Source of the DNA: Nectonema munidae
Lineage: Eukaryota; Nematomorpha; Nectonematoida; Nectonematidae
Length of the DNA stretch: 64,000 nucleotides
Direction: 5' to 3'
Assembly (NCBI GenBank): GCA_030549495.1
Contig: JAUIRK010000635.1
Span: 21,518 to 85,517, forward strand
The notes below the pieces were generated by a model. That model did not search any database, was not told where the DNA came from, and worked only from the letters and a program-made list of their open reading frames with translations. Numbering within the stretch: position 1 is the first letter of the stretch; each line of letters opens with the position of its first letter. Both the position numbers and the translations under genes were made by a program. Positions 15,801 to 25,462 of this stretch are shown piece after piece.

Positions 15801-18800
15801 TCTAAACTATATATTGTTTTTATGAATCTGCAGTATTAATCCATTTAATAAACGAATGCGAAATAAATTGGGGATTTTGGGAAAGCTACTGGTCCAAGAC
15901 ATCCCAAATATATGCTAAATGCGTGTCCTTGCTAACAATAACGCATATAAAGAAAATGCAATATGGCCTAGCTTTCCTTAATTCTTTTAAAAGCTAAACT
16001 TAATTGACAGATCAATTTTAAAATGATCCAATTGCATTTCTCAAGCCCAAGATGAAATGTCGCAACAATAAGATAACGATTTCCTTTTTTATTAACGAAC
16101 ACATATTTAGATGTCACCTCTGATCTTCCATCTACAGATAACGGATAGACAATAACCACTTTACGCTCTGCCTAACACAATGTTTTTCCCAACAAGAACA
16201 AAATAGCACAATTTAATTGCCTCAATTAATTAAGCTTAGCCAAAAAACATCTTCCTTGAACAAAAAAAGTTAATTTAAATTTAAATACTACATTAATTGA
16301 TAAAGCTAAATAAAATTTTTATTGGTAGAAGATAAAATTTATAAAAAGATGATATTACACCAGATTCTTCTCCAACTTCGCCTCTTACTAAGGAAGGCAT
16401 TCAGAAAAAACCAATAAAATTTTTGTGAATATAATTGAAGAATGTAAACCATTCTTTGAATTCATTTTTAATGCAAATTACATTATAGAAAAAAATGGAA
16501 GTATATTTTTCTATTGTTCGATCTGATGACAGAAATTAGAGCATGTAATCCGGCTGATACACTTTCATCTAAGTCAAGAGCATTGCATACTTAATTTGTT
16601 CTGCATTGTGGTTGTAGAAACAGAGAAAAAGTCCAAGCTCTTATGAAAGGGGTCTTATATTAAGTACGAGAGAGAGAGAAAAATTATGCAAACTTGGGAT
16701 GTTGAAAGAATAATAGCGCTACCATATTTCATTGTGTTATCTTTTAAAAAAATAGCTTTTTATGCTTCGCTGTAATAATAGGATAGACGTAAAAAGGCCT
16801 CTTCCGTTTAGAGATACTTTCTAGGATTTGTGGAAAGATATGCATTCTTTGACAGAAATGAACGATGTATGTTAGATGCAAAAAATTTCAGATCTGTGAA
16901 TGATCTAGTTTAGGGGTGCCAAACCTTTTACAGCGCTAAATATGGTGTTTCCTGAAGATGATCATTTAAGGAAAAATAAAAGAATAAAACTTTCCGACCA
17001 CTATGGTCTTCAATACATCAACCACTTTTATACAAATTTGCTATCAGATGTAACTCTATAAAAAATATTAGTGATGAAAATTGAATCATATAAAGTTCAT
17101 ACACAAATTCGGTTTGAAAAATTTCAAGTGAGTAATATACTCCTACGCTTTATCAATTTTCCCAGCATCATTTTATTTAAAATTTTCAAAAAAGAAATTT
17201 TTTCTTTATTATTTATGTAAGAACTGCTGAAAACTGTTTTTATTGGCATTAGGTTTCTCAGTATCGAAGATCTGTAAAAAGAATTAAAAAATTTTTAACA
17301 TACAAAGTGTTCAATGGTTTAAGAAAAATTCAGTATTAACTATGATCCAGTTAACGAATGCCTAAAATTTGTGAATGGCAAGCGGATATCCGATACACCA
17401 CTACTGCAAAATATCATCATACTTTAATGGCAGGGCCGCCCTGATGTTTTCTTGGACAGGTGGCAAAAACATTAAAACAAGGGCCCTCAATATGAACTTG
17501 GCCCATGTTTTGAATAAAACAGTATCTATCAGTCTCTCTGTCAGCGTCTGTGCCTTTATCATCATGTGACTATAGAGCAGTGTTTCCCAAACTTTTACGA
17601 TTCAATGCCCACTTAGAAGACATTTTACAAAGAAACTCTCCCTAGGTAACATTACTACAAAGAAGCGCCCTTTTGGACGACATTATTTCAAGAAATTTCT
17701 GTATACTTAGTTTGGTAGTATTAGGTTTTTTAAATACTTAGTTTGGCGTTTATCTTCCAAATTGAAATGTTTGGTTTCATGTTACTGATATTAATCCTAG
17801 CACTTCCTTTCTTCACTTAAAATTTTCACAAATTTTCTTGTTCTTTTAACTTTTTCAAGTTTTTTACTTTGGACTTATTCATATTGTTCACGTCCATCTT
17901 ACAAGGAAATGGCTCACTGTTAGTTATGTGAACTTTGGTTGTGTTATAATTGAAGGTTCAATGATGTTATTGCTAAATATTACTCATTGGGGTTTCGTTG
18001 GTCTTATAAAAGTTGTATCCTCATTCTCTAACAAGTTAACATGAAATCTTTCTTCTCCTTCCAATGTTTACGCAGATCACAGTTTTCACTTTCCTAAAAT
18101 TCAGAAGAATCATAGTTTCTTTCATTCCCTCTCAAATAAATTCCAGCCTAAGCTATCTCTTGTTGTTGAGGACTATTTTTTCGTAGTCGAAAAAAATCAC
18201 GACGTTATTTTTTTGTAAGTTAAACATACAACAGGTTATGATAGCTACTAGTGATGGTATTTGGTGGAAATCAACCGATCATAATGTGTGAATAAGTGCC
18301 GACTGATTCACCGTAACCGAACAGCAGTTCACCGATTAAGTCAACTCGCAAAACCTTTAGAAAATTATGATAAATTTATACGTATATAAATACTTTTTAG
18401 TTTTAACTATTGTTATACAGTTACAGTGTCTTGTGTAATTATATAACGTTTTTTAAAAACCGCATGGCATACATTTTTTTTCTTGTTCTATTACTTGTAA
18501 TTATGCTCTCATAAAGCTGTCCTTAATTTTTTTCGGTTTCCTTGACGAACTATTTTTATATCTATGGACTAAAAATTAACCTGTTAAAAGATATTACCGA
18601 ATGAATTAACCGCGGTTAACAAAAATACGGCTAATTACCATCACTAATTGCTACAAAGCAATAACTTTTCGCTCTTCTTCAGATTAAAAACAAGTCCAGC
18701 AATCGTCTACATCAAGGGTACTCAACCTTTTTTCTACCATGGCCCCCTTTTTGCGCAAATATTAGTGTAAGGCCCCATAAAGTTTTTCATATATTTTTCT

Positions 18801-21285
18801 ATTTTTTAGAGGTCAAAAATGAAAATTCGTAACTTTTTCATGAAGTTATTCATTCAAACAACATAACATCAAAGCAAAAAAACTGTAAAATTCCTTCAAA
18901 AATTATAGAGCTTCCAATTGAGTCTTTTTTACTTCATATTAACGGTCTAAACCTAGTAGATGTGGAAACAAAACTATAAAAAAAGTTCATGAAAATAGAA
19001 TTTTCATATAAAGTTTCAAGATATAGTTGCTAAAATAGTTTTTGCATCATATGTATATAATATAGAAAAATCGACAAAGCTTTGGGGCATTTTTATAAAT
19101 AAAAATGAGTCTTTTCGTCAACTTACTTTTTTAATTTAATCATTCATCTAAATCAATAGGAACTTATAACTTGTTTTGTGACTTCTCTACGATCTGATAT
19201 ATTGTATTTAAATCATATTTTTTTCTGTGGCCCCCTTAAAATTTCTTGTGGCCCCTCAGGGGGCTATATGGCCCACATTGAGAAACCCTGGACTCTAGAT
19301 GCGCAACATAACATACCATGCGTCTTGCACTTAGCCAAAAAGAGTCTCGAATCGCAAAATAATTGAAACTAAACAGGAACAAATATCTCATTAGTTTTAA
19401 GCTTTAAATAATTATTCATTAATGTTAAAAAAATATATATATTTTTTTTATTTTTTGCCAGGAGTGGGATGAATTTTTCTTCGGGACCTAAAAAGTTAAG
19501 AACCAAAACTCACTTTCATTATTATTATAGGCATTGAATACGACTTTTTATATTCAGTCGATGCAAACAAAATTGATAGAAAAATGTCGTTTTGAAGCAT
19601 CTTTGTTACCTTTTTATCATTAAACCATAACATTTTCTCTGTTAACCTTTTCCTAATGAATTAGTAATTGTAGAAATGGTTTCTTGGGTTCATATCTGCA
19701 TATCGAGAGTACTTTCTTTACATACTTTAACACGGCCCACATATAAATAAAAGTATATAAGAAAAAGATTTAAGGAGGAAAGTAATCAAGTTTGGCCTAG
19801 GGCGCCAATGCAAATAAATCCGGTCCTGATATTCAAAGAGTAGTGAAGTTTTTATTTTACTAACTAGTTAAACGGTGTTTCTTTAAATGTCAACTGATTG
19901 CGCTGTTGACAGATGGCGAGCCCAATAACCGCGCTAAAAAATTATTGGGGAGGGGGGGGGCAATAAAAATTTACATTATGGAAAAAATTTATTATCTTAT
20001 GAGAAGAGGGCGCTAAAAGTACTATATTAATTACAAAAACAAATTGTTATAAAGGCATTTAATCATTTTCAAACAGTTTTATTTCCAATATATGGCATAA
20101 ATTTTCCCAAAGTTACTTGAACAGCTATATGTCTTTATAATTTTTTCTTAAGTTTAGACACTTGGGGCAAGTTGAAAATTTTCAGGGGAGGGGTAAAAAA
20201 TAAAACTAAGGGGGGGGGGCACTTGCCCCAAAAATATATAGATAGCGCGGGCTCTGGGCAAGCCCCTTTTGTGTATAGAAGAAGAAGAAGAAATTTTTTC
20301 CTTTTGTGTATAGAATAATCAGAACCACTTCATTTTAGAAAAAATAGAAAATCACTGTATATATATATACATATGATAAAGAAAAAAAATCAGAATTTTA
20401 TTTAAAGAGGGACGTGTCCAAAAATATTTGCTTTACCAGAATCTACATGCTTTGAATTCTAAGAGACTCTTTTTGATTTAAATCCTATATCGGTAACACG
20501 CCCTTTACTTGAAATATTTGTGATTCAAAAATCCGAAAATCTTATTGCAGTGAATGTGTAAATACTAGGATAGTCGTTGTCGGAGAAGAATATTCTTCCA
20601 TGCCTGGACAGATATGATATCTAAACGAGGATCACTGCATCAATACCCCAATTTTGTCATCAACTAATACTTATATTAAAATGAATGCTTAGAGATTTCA
20701 CATTCTAAAACTCTCAGTTTAACAATGATACCTTCATCGTACACATAAGTTGACTGATAAAGGTATAAATATTTGAAAAAAATAGTTGTCATTCTCTTTG
20801 TATTTTGTCAAAAATTTATCTCTACGTTAAGTTAAAAGATTAAATGTATGCTCAATCCAAACAAGTGAATTTAGTATTTCAAACTTAAATACGATATAGG
20901 AAAGGCAAGGGTATAGCAAAATAAATTGGTTAAAAATTACCTGATAAGCAGAAACTAAATTATTTTCATAGAAAACTGGGATATAAACATGAGCCGAGGT
21001 TAAGACAACGCCAAAATATGCCAAAAATATAACGATATAATTGATGCCATCAAAAAAAACCTCCGTTGGAAGACCCAACAAAGTAATGGCTGACATAAAA
21101 GAGGCCACAAGAGAGGCAGAAGTAGAAAAAGCGCCCATTTTTTGATTACCCAAGAAAAATTCTTTCGTAGTATTCTGTTTCTTAAAACAACCATAAAAGA
21201 TTCCAATCATAGTTGATATGAAAAAAAGGAGAAACCATATGACATAGTCCAATGTATCGAACATTTGAGTTCCAGTAGCTAACAT
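195..21285 (-). CDS. SLC5-family sodium-coupled solute transporter (SMCT/SMVT-like), 11 exons, 3' end off the window
   Basis: Plasma-membrane Na+/solute symporter of the SLC5 monocarboxylate/multivitamin branch (family knowledge; substrate not readable). Exons on the minus strand, each with GT-AG borders and agreeing phases: 20941-21285, 14360-14425, 13765-13816, 13642-13709, 12096-12250, 10496-10636, 10316-10445, 8557-8642, 6907-7093, 3717-3803, 195-340. They join to about 487 codons; relatives have about 600, so roughly the last 100 residues lie left of position 195. Visible hallmarks: FFLGNQKMG (first exon), [39 protein letters not shown], and [15 protein letters not shown] (about residues 345-360), the conserved Ser-rich segment tied to the Na2 sodium site in the family. 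Hydrophobic segments recur throughout. The start at 21285 (MLATGTQMF) fits the family's short N-terminus. No frame break was seen. Neighbouring introns are full of transposons. Confidence 0.93.
772..850 (+). repeat. Poly-G-bearing hAT-like repeat end
   Basis: Begins CAGAGACGAACATTCTCAAAATTATTT and runs into about 34 G, then A, then five more G. The stretch before the G run matches the reverse complement of 53012-53045 (CATCCTCAAAATTATTT then G run). The partner end was not found; it sits inside the Tigger element. Confidence 0.55.
1050..2534 (-). pseudogene. Tigger/pogo transposase (CENP-B-type HTH plus DDE domain), broken
   Basis: Cut-and-paste transposase of the pogo/Tigger branch of Tc1/mariner. 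Reading minus strand from about 2534: a Psq/CENP-B N-terminal helix-turn-helix ([20 protein letters not shown], then [16 protein letters not shown]); then 2299-1604 with the second HTH ([14 protein letters not shown]) and DDE motifs, NMDENGL for the first Asp and LLLDNASTH for the second; then 1676-1050 with the end of the catalytic domain and an acidic tail. The three pieces are in different frames, so at least two shifts have occurred; it is inactive. The acidic run ([14 protein letters not shown]) is typical of Tigger C-termini. Confidence 0.85.
2690..2825 (+). repeat. tRNA-derived SINE, copy 1
   Basis: A tRNA-like head with an A-box-like GATTGGTTAGAACGCAGG (about 2704) and a B-box GGTTCGATTC (2742-2751), followed by a body TAGCTCGATGTCAGCGGTAC, a segment ending TATCGATGAAA, and a tail TACCACCTTT. 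Four more copies in the window share the same order (12366-12500, 3530-3650, 52515-52675, 58395-58555). Transcription would be by RNA polymerase III from the internal boxes (family knowledge). Confidence 0.75.
3530..3650 (-). repeat. tRNA-derived SINE, copy 2 (3' part)
   Basis: On the minus strand it shows a B-box-like TTGGATTCGATCC followed by TAGTTCGACACAAGC, CAATTGTGCCCTATCAATAAA, the SINE body seen in the other copies. The tRNA head is weak. Confidence 0.6.
4185..4246 (-). repeat. hAT-type terminal repeat, single end
   Basis: Minus strand from 4246 reads CAGCGTTTTCCAAACTGTC, then GACCCTTCAGTGGGTCGCG. This is the layout of many hAT/Charlie-like ends (CAGNG start, then a GGGTCGCG segment). 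No second end recognised. Confidence 0.4.
5275..6105. repeat. Candidate non-autonomous element bounded by GGAGTCGGAGTC repeats
   Basis: Left side TGTGTGGAGTCGGAGTCG (about 5275-5292); right side, reverse complement, GTTCTGGAGTCGGAAAAAT, plus an internal GGAGTCGGAGTGGG at 6061. The interior shows no credible coding region; the 73-aa ORF at 5278 is just this repeat read through. Another GGAGTCGGAATCC occurs near 14930. No target duplication seen, so the borders are approximate. Confidence 0.4.
8039..8315. mobile_element. hAT MITE with intact 8-bp target duplication
   Basis: 277-bp element in an SLC5 intron. Ends CAAGGCCGGCCCTAG and (reverse complement) CAGGGCCGGCCTTAG match 13 of 15. It is flanked by the identical 8-mer CTGAGGAC at 8031-8038 and 8316-8323, the hAT signature. 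GC-rich ends (GGGCCC motifs) stand out against AT-rich DNA. Non-coding; mobilised in trans if at all. Confidence 0.88.
11406..11665. mobile_element. hAT MITE with poly-C/G run and intact 8-bp target duplication
   Basis: 260-bp element in an SLC5 intron. Left end CAGAGCCAATTAAATTTTG; right end, reverse complement, CAGTGCCCGCGCTAAGC. Flanked by GTACCCTG at 11398-11405 and 11666-11673. A run of about 14 C, then CTCCCCC, sits just inside the right end (about 11620-11640). Same family as 19917-20256 and 54801. Confidence 0.88.
11863..11965 (+). repeat. piggyBac-like terminal repeat (TTAACCC...), copy 1
   Basis: Begins TTAACCCGTTAACGCCCAATG, a TTAA plus CCCGTTAACG start as in piggyBac-like ends. 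Continues with CTTTAATACAAATCTTCTG and TTTACATTAG, aligning with 51781-51915 (TTAACCCATTTACGACCAATG, CTTAAATACAAG, TTTACATTAG). No transposase nearby. Confidence 0.5.
12366..12500 (+). repeat. tRNA-derived SINE, copy 3
   Basis: A-box-like TATGGTTAGATACTGG at about 12378, B-box GGGTTCGATA at 12414-12423, then body TAGTTCGATATAAGCGGCAC, AATTGTGTCCTTTCGATGAAA. This is the best-preserved body in the window. It lies in an SLC5 intron, opposite to the gene's direction. Confidence 0.78.
12690..12830 (+). repeat. Unclassified interspersed repeat, copy 1
   Basis: Aligns over about 130 bp with the reverse complement of 63443-63590. Shared blocks: AGTTTGAACAC, AAAGTGGAACTGAGA, AAAGGTCTTT, GTGTACGCT, ATGATGATCAAA, ATACAAGAG and TTACAATTTCTAGTT. 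Neither copy has a convincing ORF or ends I recognise. Confidence 0.7.
14426..17430. other. Left part of large SLC5 intron 1, no gene seen
   Basis: The intron between the first and second SLC5 exons runs 14426-20940 (6,515 bp). In this part I see AT-rich sequence, an AGTAAGGTTTACT/ATTAGTA-rich patch near 15350-15440, a GAGAGAGAGAG run near 16670, and a possible single hAT-like end (GGGGTGCCAAACCTTTTACAGCGC) near 16914. Nothing codes. Confidence 0.5.
17431..19828. mobile_element. Possible hAT-like element or two unrelated hAT ends
   Basis: Left CAGGGCCGCCCTGATG at 17431; right end, reverse complement, CAGGACCGGATTTATTTGC from 19828. Both are CAGGRCCG-type starts, but no 8-bp duplication is visible and the interior has no transposase. 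Inside are another hAT-type start at 17578 (CAGTGTTTCCCAAACTTTTA) and the better-supported element at 18713-19292. Confidence 0.3.
18713..19292. mobile_element. hAT-like non-autonomous element
   Basis: Left end CAAGGGTACTCAACCTTTTT followed by ATGGCCCCC; right end, reverse complement, CCAGGGTTTCTCAATGTGGG followed by GCCATATAGCCCCC. Flanks GTCTACAT and CTCTAGAT agree at 6 of 8 positions, a decayed hAT-style duplication. About 580 bp, non-coding. Confidence 0.6.
19917..20256. mobile_element. hAT MITE of the poly-G family
   Basis: Left CGAGCCCAATAACCGCGCTA then a G run (about 19947-19963); right end, reverse complement, CAGAGCCCGCGCTATC with a C run inside it (about 20211-20219 read on plus as G). 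Same family as 11406-11665. Internal GCGCTAAAAGT segment; no ORF. Confidence 0.6.
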
Positions 21286-21289
21286 ATCT

Positions 21290-21890
21290 CTCTTGTTTAT
21301 CGAATAGACATAACTTGAAATGGAAATAATTTATTTATATTATGCATGGCGTAATATAGAATGCTGTTTCTGATGATAGAAGTGCAAGGTTAAGAGCACC
21401 ACTGTTGACATATGCTTGAAAATGAAGAATAGATATGCCCTGAGGATATTGTTAAAAGGAACACAAACCCTTGATTAACATCTAAACCACATTGTTAGAA
21501 GTTATATATAGCAGATATATAGCTTTTCTTCATACAGAAAGAGGAGTAAAGAAATTTATCCAATTTGATTCTAGAAGAAGTTGACTACAATTTTAATACC
21601 GTTAATCCTTGCAGTGATCATATTGTTGCTTCAACACTACAAAGCATTCATATGCATACATATGAGGCTTGGGAAGAAGGAAAGTGTTGACGTCATATAT
21701 TTCATTCTAGGCGAATGCCTGCAGTAGGCGAGTGTCTGAAGATTATAAGCTCATGCCACATGTGTCATGGGTTCTAGGAGATTGTCAAGAAAGCAAGAAA
21801 GACACTTTAGAATTAAAAAAAGACACTTTAGATTCGAATTTGAAAAGGACACTTTAGAATTTAAAAAAGACCGTTTAGAACTAAAAATGG
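21290..21890 (+). other. Upstream of the SLC5 start; short tandem repeat
   Basis: No gene seen. About 21786-21890 holds four imperfect copies of AGACACTTTAGAATTAAAAA. A motif GGGTTCTAGGAGATTGTCAAG (21768-21788) recurs rearranged just outside the right end of the MULE at 27707. The SLC5 promoter and any 5' non-coding exon should lie here, but no TATA-box position can be defended. Confidence 0.4.
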
Positions 21891-22256
21891 TATATATATA
21901 TTAGGAACTTGGCAAAGCTCCAGGGGCATTTTATATAACTCTGTGCTGCGCCAAGATACTTATATTTAAATGTAAGGTTTTAAATTGGCAAATTTAATAA
22001 ACTTTGTTATTGAAATTTCACAAAATTTGGTATATTTTCATTTTCCATGTACAAAACGAATGTATTAAAATTTCAAGACATTTCAATTAATATTTCTCAT
22101 AGCACCTGATGGGTAAAATCCACACTTTTGGTATATATGCGTCTATATATATGTATGAAAAATGGCTTTTGCCTCCCTAAATCGAGTTTATCTTTAAATA
22201 TAGATAAAATGGCGCTGAGTCTTCATAAATAAAAGTTGTAAAGAAAATAAATTGAA

Positions 22257-22355
22257 AACGTTGAATAAATCTTTTATTTAACAAAATACTAGCAATTTTG
22301 TTAAAAAAATTAATAATTGCTAGTATTTTGTTAAATAAAAGATTTATTCAACGTT
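22257..22355. repeat. Perfect 41-bp inverted repeat (hairpin)
   Basis: Arms 22257-22297 and 22315-22355 are exact reverse complements (AACGTTGAATAAATC... against ...GATTTATTCAACGTT) around a 17-bp spacer. The sequence TATCTTTAAATA occurs just before (about 22190) and just after (about 22356), a possible target duplication. Confidence 0.9.
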
Positions 22356-23747
22356 ATCTTTAAATAGTTATTACTTTAGAATTTTCGTTATGAGTTTTCA
22401 ATATTTTAAGACATATTGCATCTTTATTTTTATGCATCAATTTATAACAAGTAATCTTTTTTTACTTATGTAGGAAGGCCATTTCATTTATTATCATTTT
22501 TTGTTAGACATATTATTATAATCAGTTTAAAACTAATCTCCTTCAAATTTAATTACATGACTAAAATTTACATCCAAATTTACTTCTAAAATATACAATT
22601 TTTACTTTGACGTAATAACTTTTGAACGGCTCTAGATATTAGTTACATAGAAAATTTGTTCTTATCAATTTCTAATCGGATAAGTATTTTGCACCTTCAA
22701 GCAAAAAAATATCAAAAGTAATTTTTTTTAAAATTTTTATAGAAAAAAAAACAGGTTTTTTTCACTACAAATATATATGCATGGCGGTGACGAAAATATA
22801 CTACGCTAACACCATTTTCTATGCATGATGATGATGAGAAAAATTAAGCAGAGAGATAAAGAAACTTGTAAAATGACACGTGTAAATGATTTATGTTTCT
22901 TCTTGCTTTTGTAGCTTTCTTGACAAAGCAAACGGAAAGTTTCCCTACATGGAAAATTTCCCTACAGTTGAATCTTCTTATCTCGCTAGATAAATAATCT
23001 TTAACACATGCTTGATTATGAGAAGCAAAAAACTTCCTTACATTGAAAAGTAGCTTACATTGTAATTATACGTTGGCTACAACACGAGAATTGTGTATGA
23101 GTTTATATGATGCTTGCAATAATAGGAAATCACATAAGAGATGCAATTCATTTCCTATAAATGTACAACGATTTAAAACAGTTTCATTTTAGTTTCACCG
23201 TTACAACGCTCTAGTTCCCCTTTTTCTATATTCGAATAATAAACATCCATATACCAAATGCATTTGAATGGCTACAAATATTGTACTAACAGAGTTTTTA
23301 TTTCCACTATTCATTATCGTTGTGTCAAGAAGTCTTGTCCAGGTATACTTTTTATGCCCTTATATTTTTGATGTTATTTTACATCTTTGATTCACTCATA
23401 TTTTACAGAAAATATTAAGTGCAATAAGAACTAGTTTTATATGCTATCACATGTACATTTTTAATGTTAATTTGAAATAGAGATACTCAATTTTATATTT
23501 ATATTTCAATAAAATTTGTGATGTTTTGAAAAGGTAAAATTATTGCTCGAAATGATCCAACACCATTTTGAAATTTATTGAACACAATCACGAGAAGATA
23601 AATGAAAGAATAGAAAAATTCGATGAAAACATTAAAATAGATGCCAGTAAATCGCTTAAAGCGACAAGCAAAATATACCAGTAAACTTTTTTCGTTTGTA
23701 TTTACGCTTTTATTGTTTTATTTGTTCAAAGGGATAACATAACGATA

Positions 23748-25098
23748 TTGAATTATGAAGATAGAAACGAAATGATTTCCAAACAAAGTATTGTGAGGAA
23801 AATCAGATATAATAAGAGAAGAACTAAGCCTCCTAAAGAAATAAATTTTTGTATACCTGAAAAATTTACAAATGCAAATGGAATTAAATTTCTACAACTA
23901 GACAGTTTTACTGCTGCGAATAAAAGATTGTTAATATTCCATGGGAAAATACTCCGTCATTTGACACAAACATCTACCATAAATGAAATTTATATTGATG
24001 GGACCTTCAAAAAAGCTCTAAATCTTTTCTGTCAAATTATAACTATTCATGCTTAATAAAACACAAGTGCCAATTTTATATGCTATTGCCTGTAATAAAA
24101 AGCAACAAACATACAAGTAACCTTTTTCATTAATTATTATTTTTCCATAAATACAAATATATGTATATATAAGGACGATTTTTGATCACTTAAAAGCTTG
24201 CATAAATGTTGGTGACTTATATCACCATTATAAGAGGTATAATGGGTGACTGAACAAGCTATTATTTCAGCTGCTAGAGACGTAAGGACAAAACTGTATT
24301 TTCTTTTATTTTTTACCTTTGATTTCAGTCTTTCAGTAATGTGACATTTCACGGATGTTATTTTTATTACTGTCAAAGCATATATAGGAAGCTCTCGCAA
24401 CTGGGCTTCACTTCAACATACTCAAAAATTTCTCTTTCAGGAAAAGCATCAAAATGTTTCCTGCTATTGCTTTTCTACCAGAAATTGAAGTACTTCTTTA
24501 TTATAATATCATTCATAAACTTTATTGGTATAAAAGATTAAGGTTGCGTATAGAAAAATCAAAATTATGATGAATATTTTTCATTTGGAAGACTTTTTTT
24601 CATATTTTGAGAATAATTGGCTTAGTATACATTTATGGAACATTTTTAAAAGAAAAATAAGGACAAATAATCACTGTGAAGGTTTTCATAACAGGTATTT
24701 TTATTTTAAAAATTTATATCTAGTATTATAACTATGTTTTTTAGTTTGAAATCTAGTCTGATATATGATAAAACTACAGTATGGGAGGTGATTGGTTTTT
24801 TTTGAAAAACGAAGAAAGGCTTTGGATAGATATTCCTGAAATAGAATCTGTCAATTCGCAGTATAATTGGAGTGGTGGTAAAAAATATAGAAAAGAAGTT
24901 CAAGATATAATGATAGAGAATATATACGAAGAATATTTTTCAGATAAGAATCTGTACATGTTTTTAAGTAGAATTTCGTTGTATATTTCTTCACCTTCAA
25001 ACGTGGACACTTCCAATACAATGGATGAGTTTTCTGTTTATTTTTCTGTTTTGATTACACGACCTTCTTTTAATATTTCCTCAATTTTCAATAATTGA
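23748..25098 (+). pseudogene. MULE transposase (FLYWCH/MULE type), broken
   Basis: Mutator-family DDE transposase remnant. 23748-24056 ends with the MULE motif EIYIDGTFKKALNLFCQI, in which the Asp is the first catalytic residue. A frame shift precedes NKTQVPILYAIACNKKQQTYK, then a possible 54-bp intron (GTAACC...AAG) leads into TIFDHLKAC. About 24341 reads FHGCYFYYCQSIYRKLSQLG, the MULE CxxH-type region. 24781-25098 is the C-terminal part (ERLWIDIPEIESVNSQYNWS). The gene had short introns (for example GTATTTTT...TTTAG after HCEGFHN near 24693). Several shifts and stops; inactive. Confidence 0.75.
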
Positions 25099-25462
25099 TA
25101 AGCTTGTATTTTGATTTCTTTTGTGTGAATAAATTATTTTCCACTGTCTGTATGTTTATTTGCAAACACATGTCCTGATATAATATAAATGAGGTATGAA
25201 TATTGTTTGTCAAACCAAATAATCTAGTTGCATTGGTTTTTACCTTGCCTCAATAAGTAAACCACAGATATTACAATTAAAATGCTTAAGAATGAAAAAA
25301 TTTAATTGAATTTTTTTCGAACTTTCGCGAACCTCTAAAAACGCTAATACGTAATTTATTGTACTATTGTTTTTGCTAATGCGTTATTGTAATACGTCTT
25401 TAGGACTTCACAAAGCTATTATTTTTTATTGGTTAGTGCAAACGTCAATCAATAGTACTCGT

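Noticed and set aside
15968-16159. 63-aa minus ORF
   Set aside because: No recognisable domain and no link in phase to the SLC5 exons on either side.
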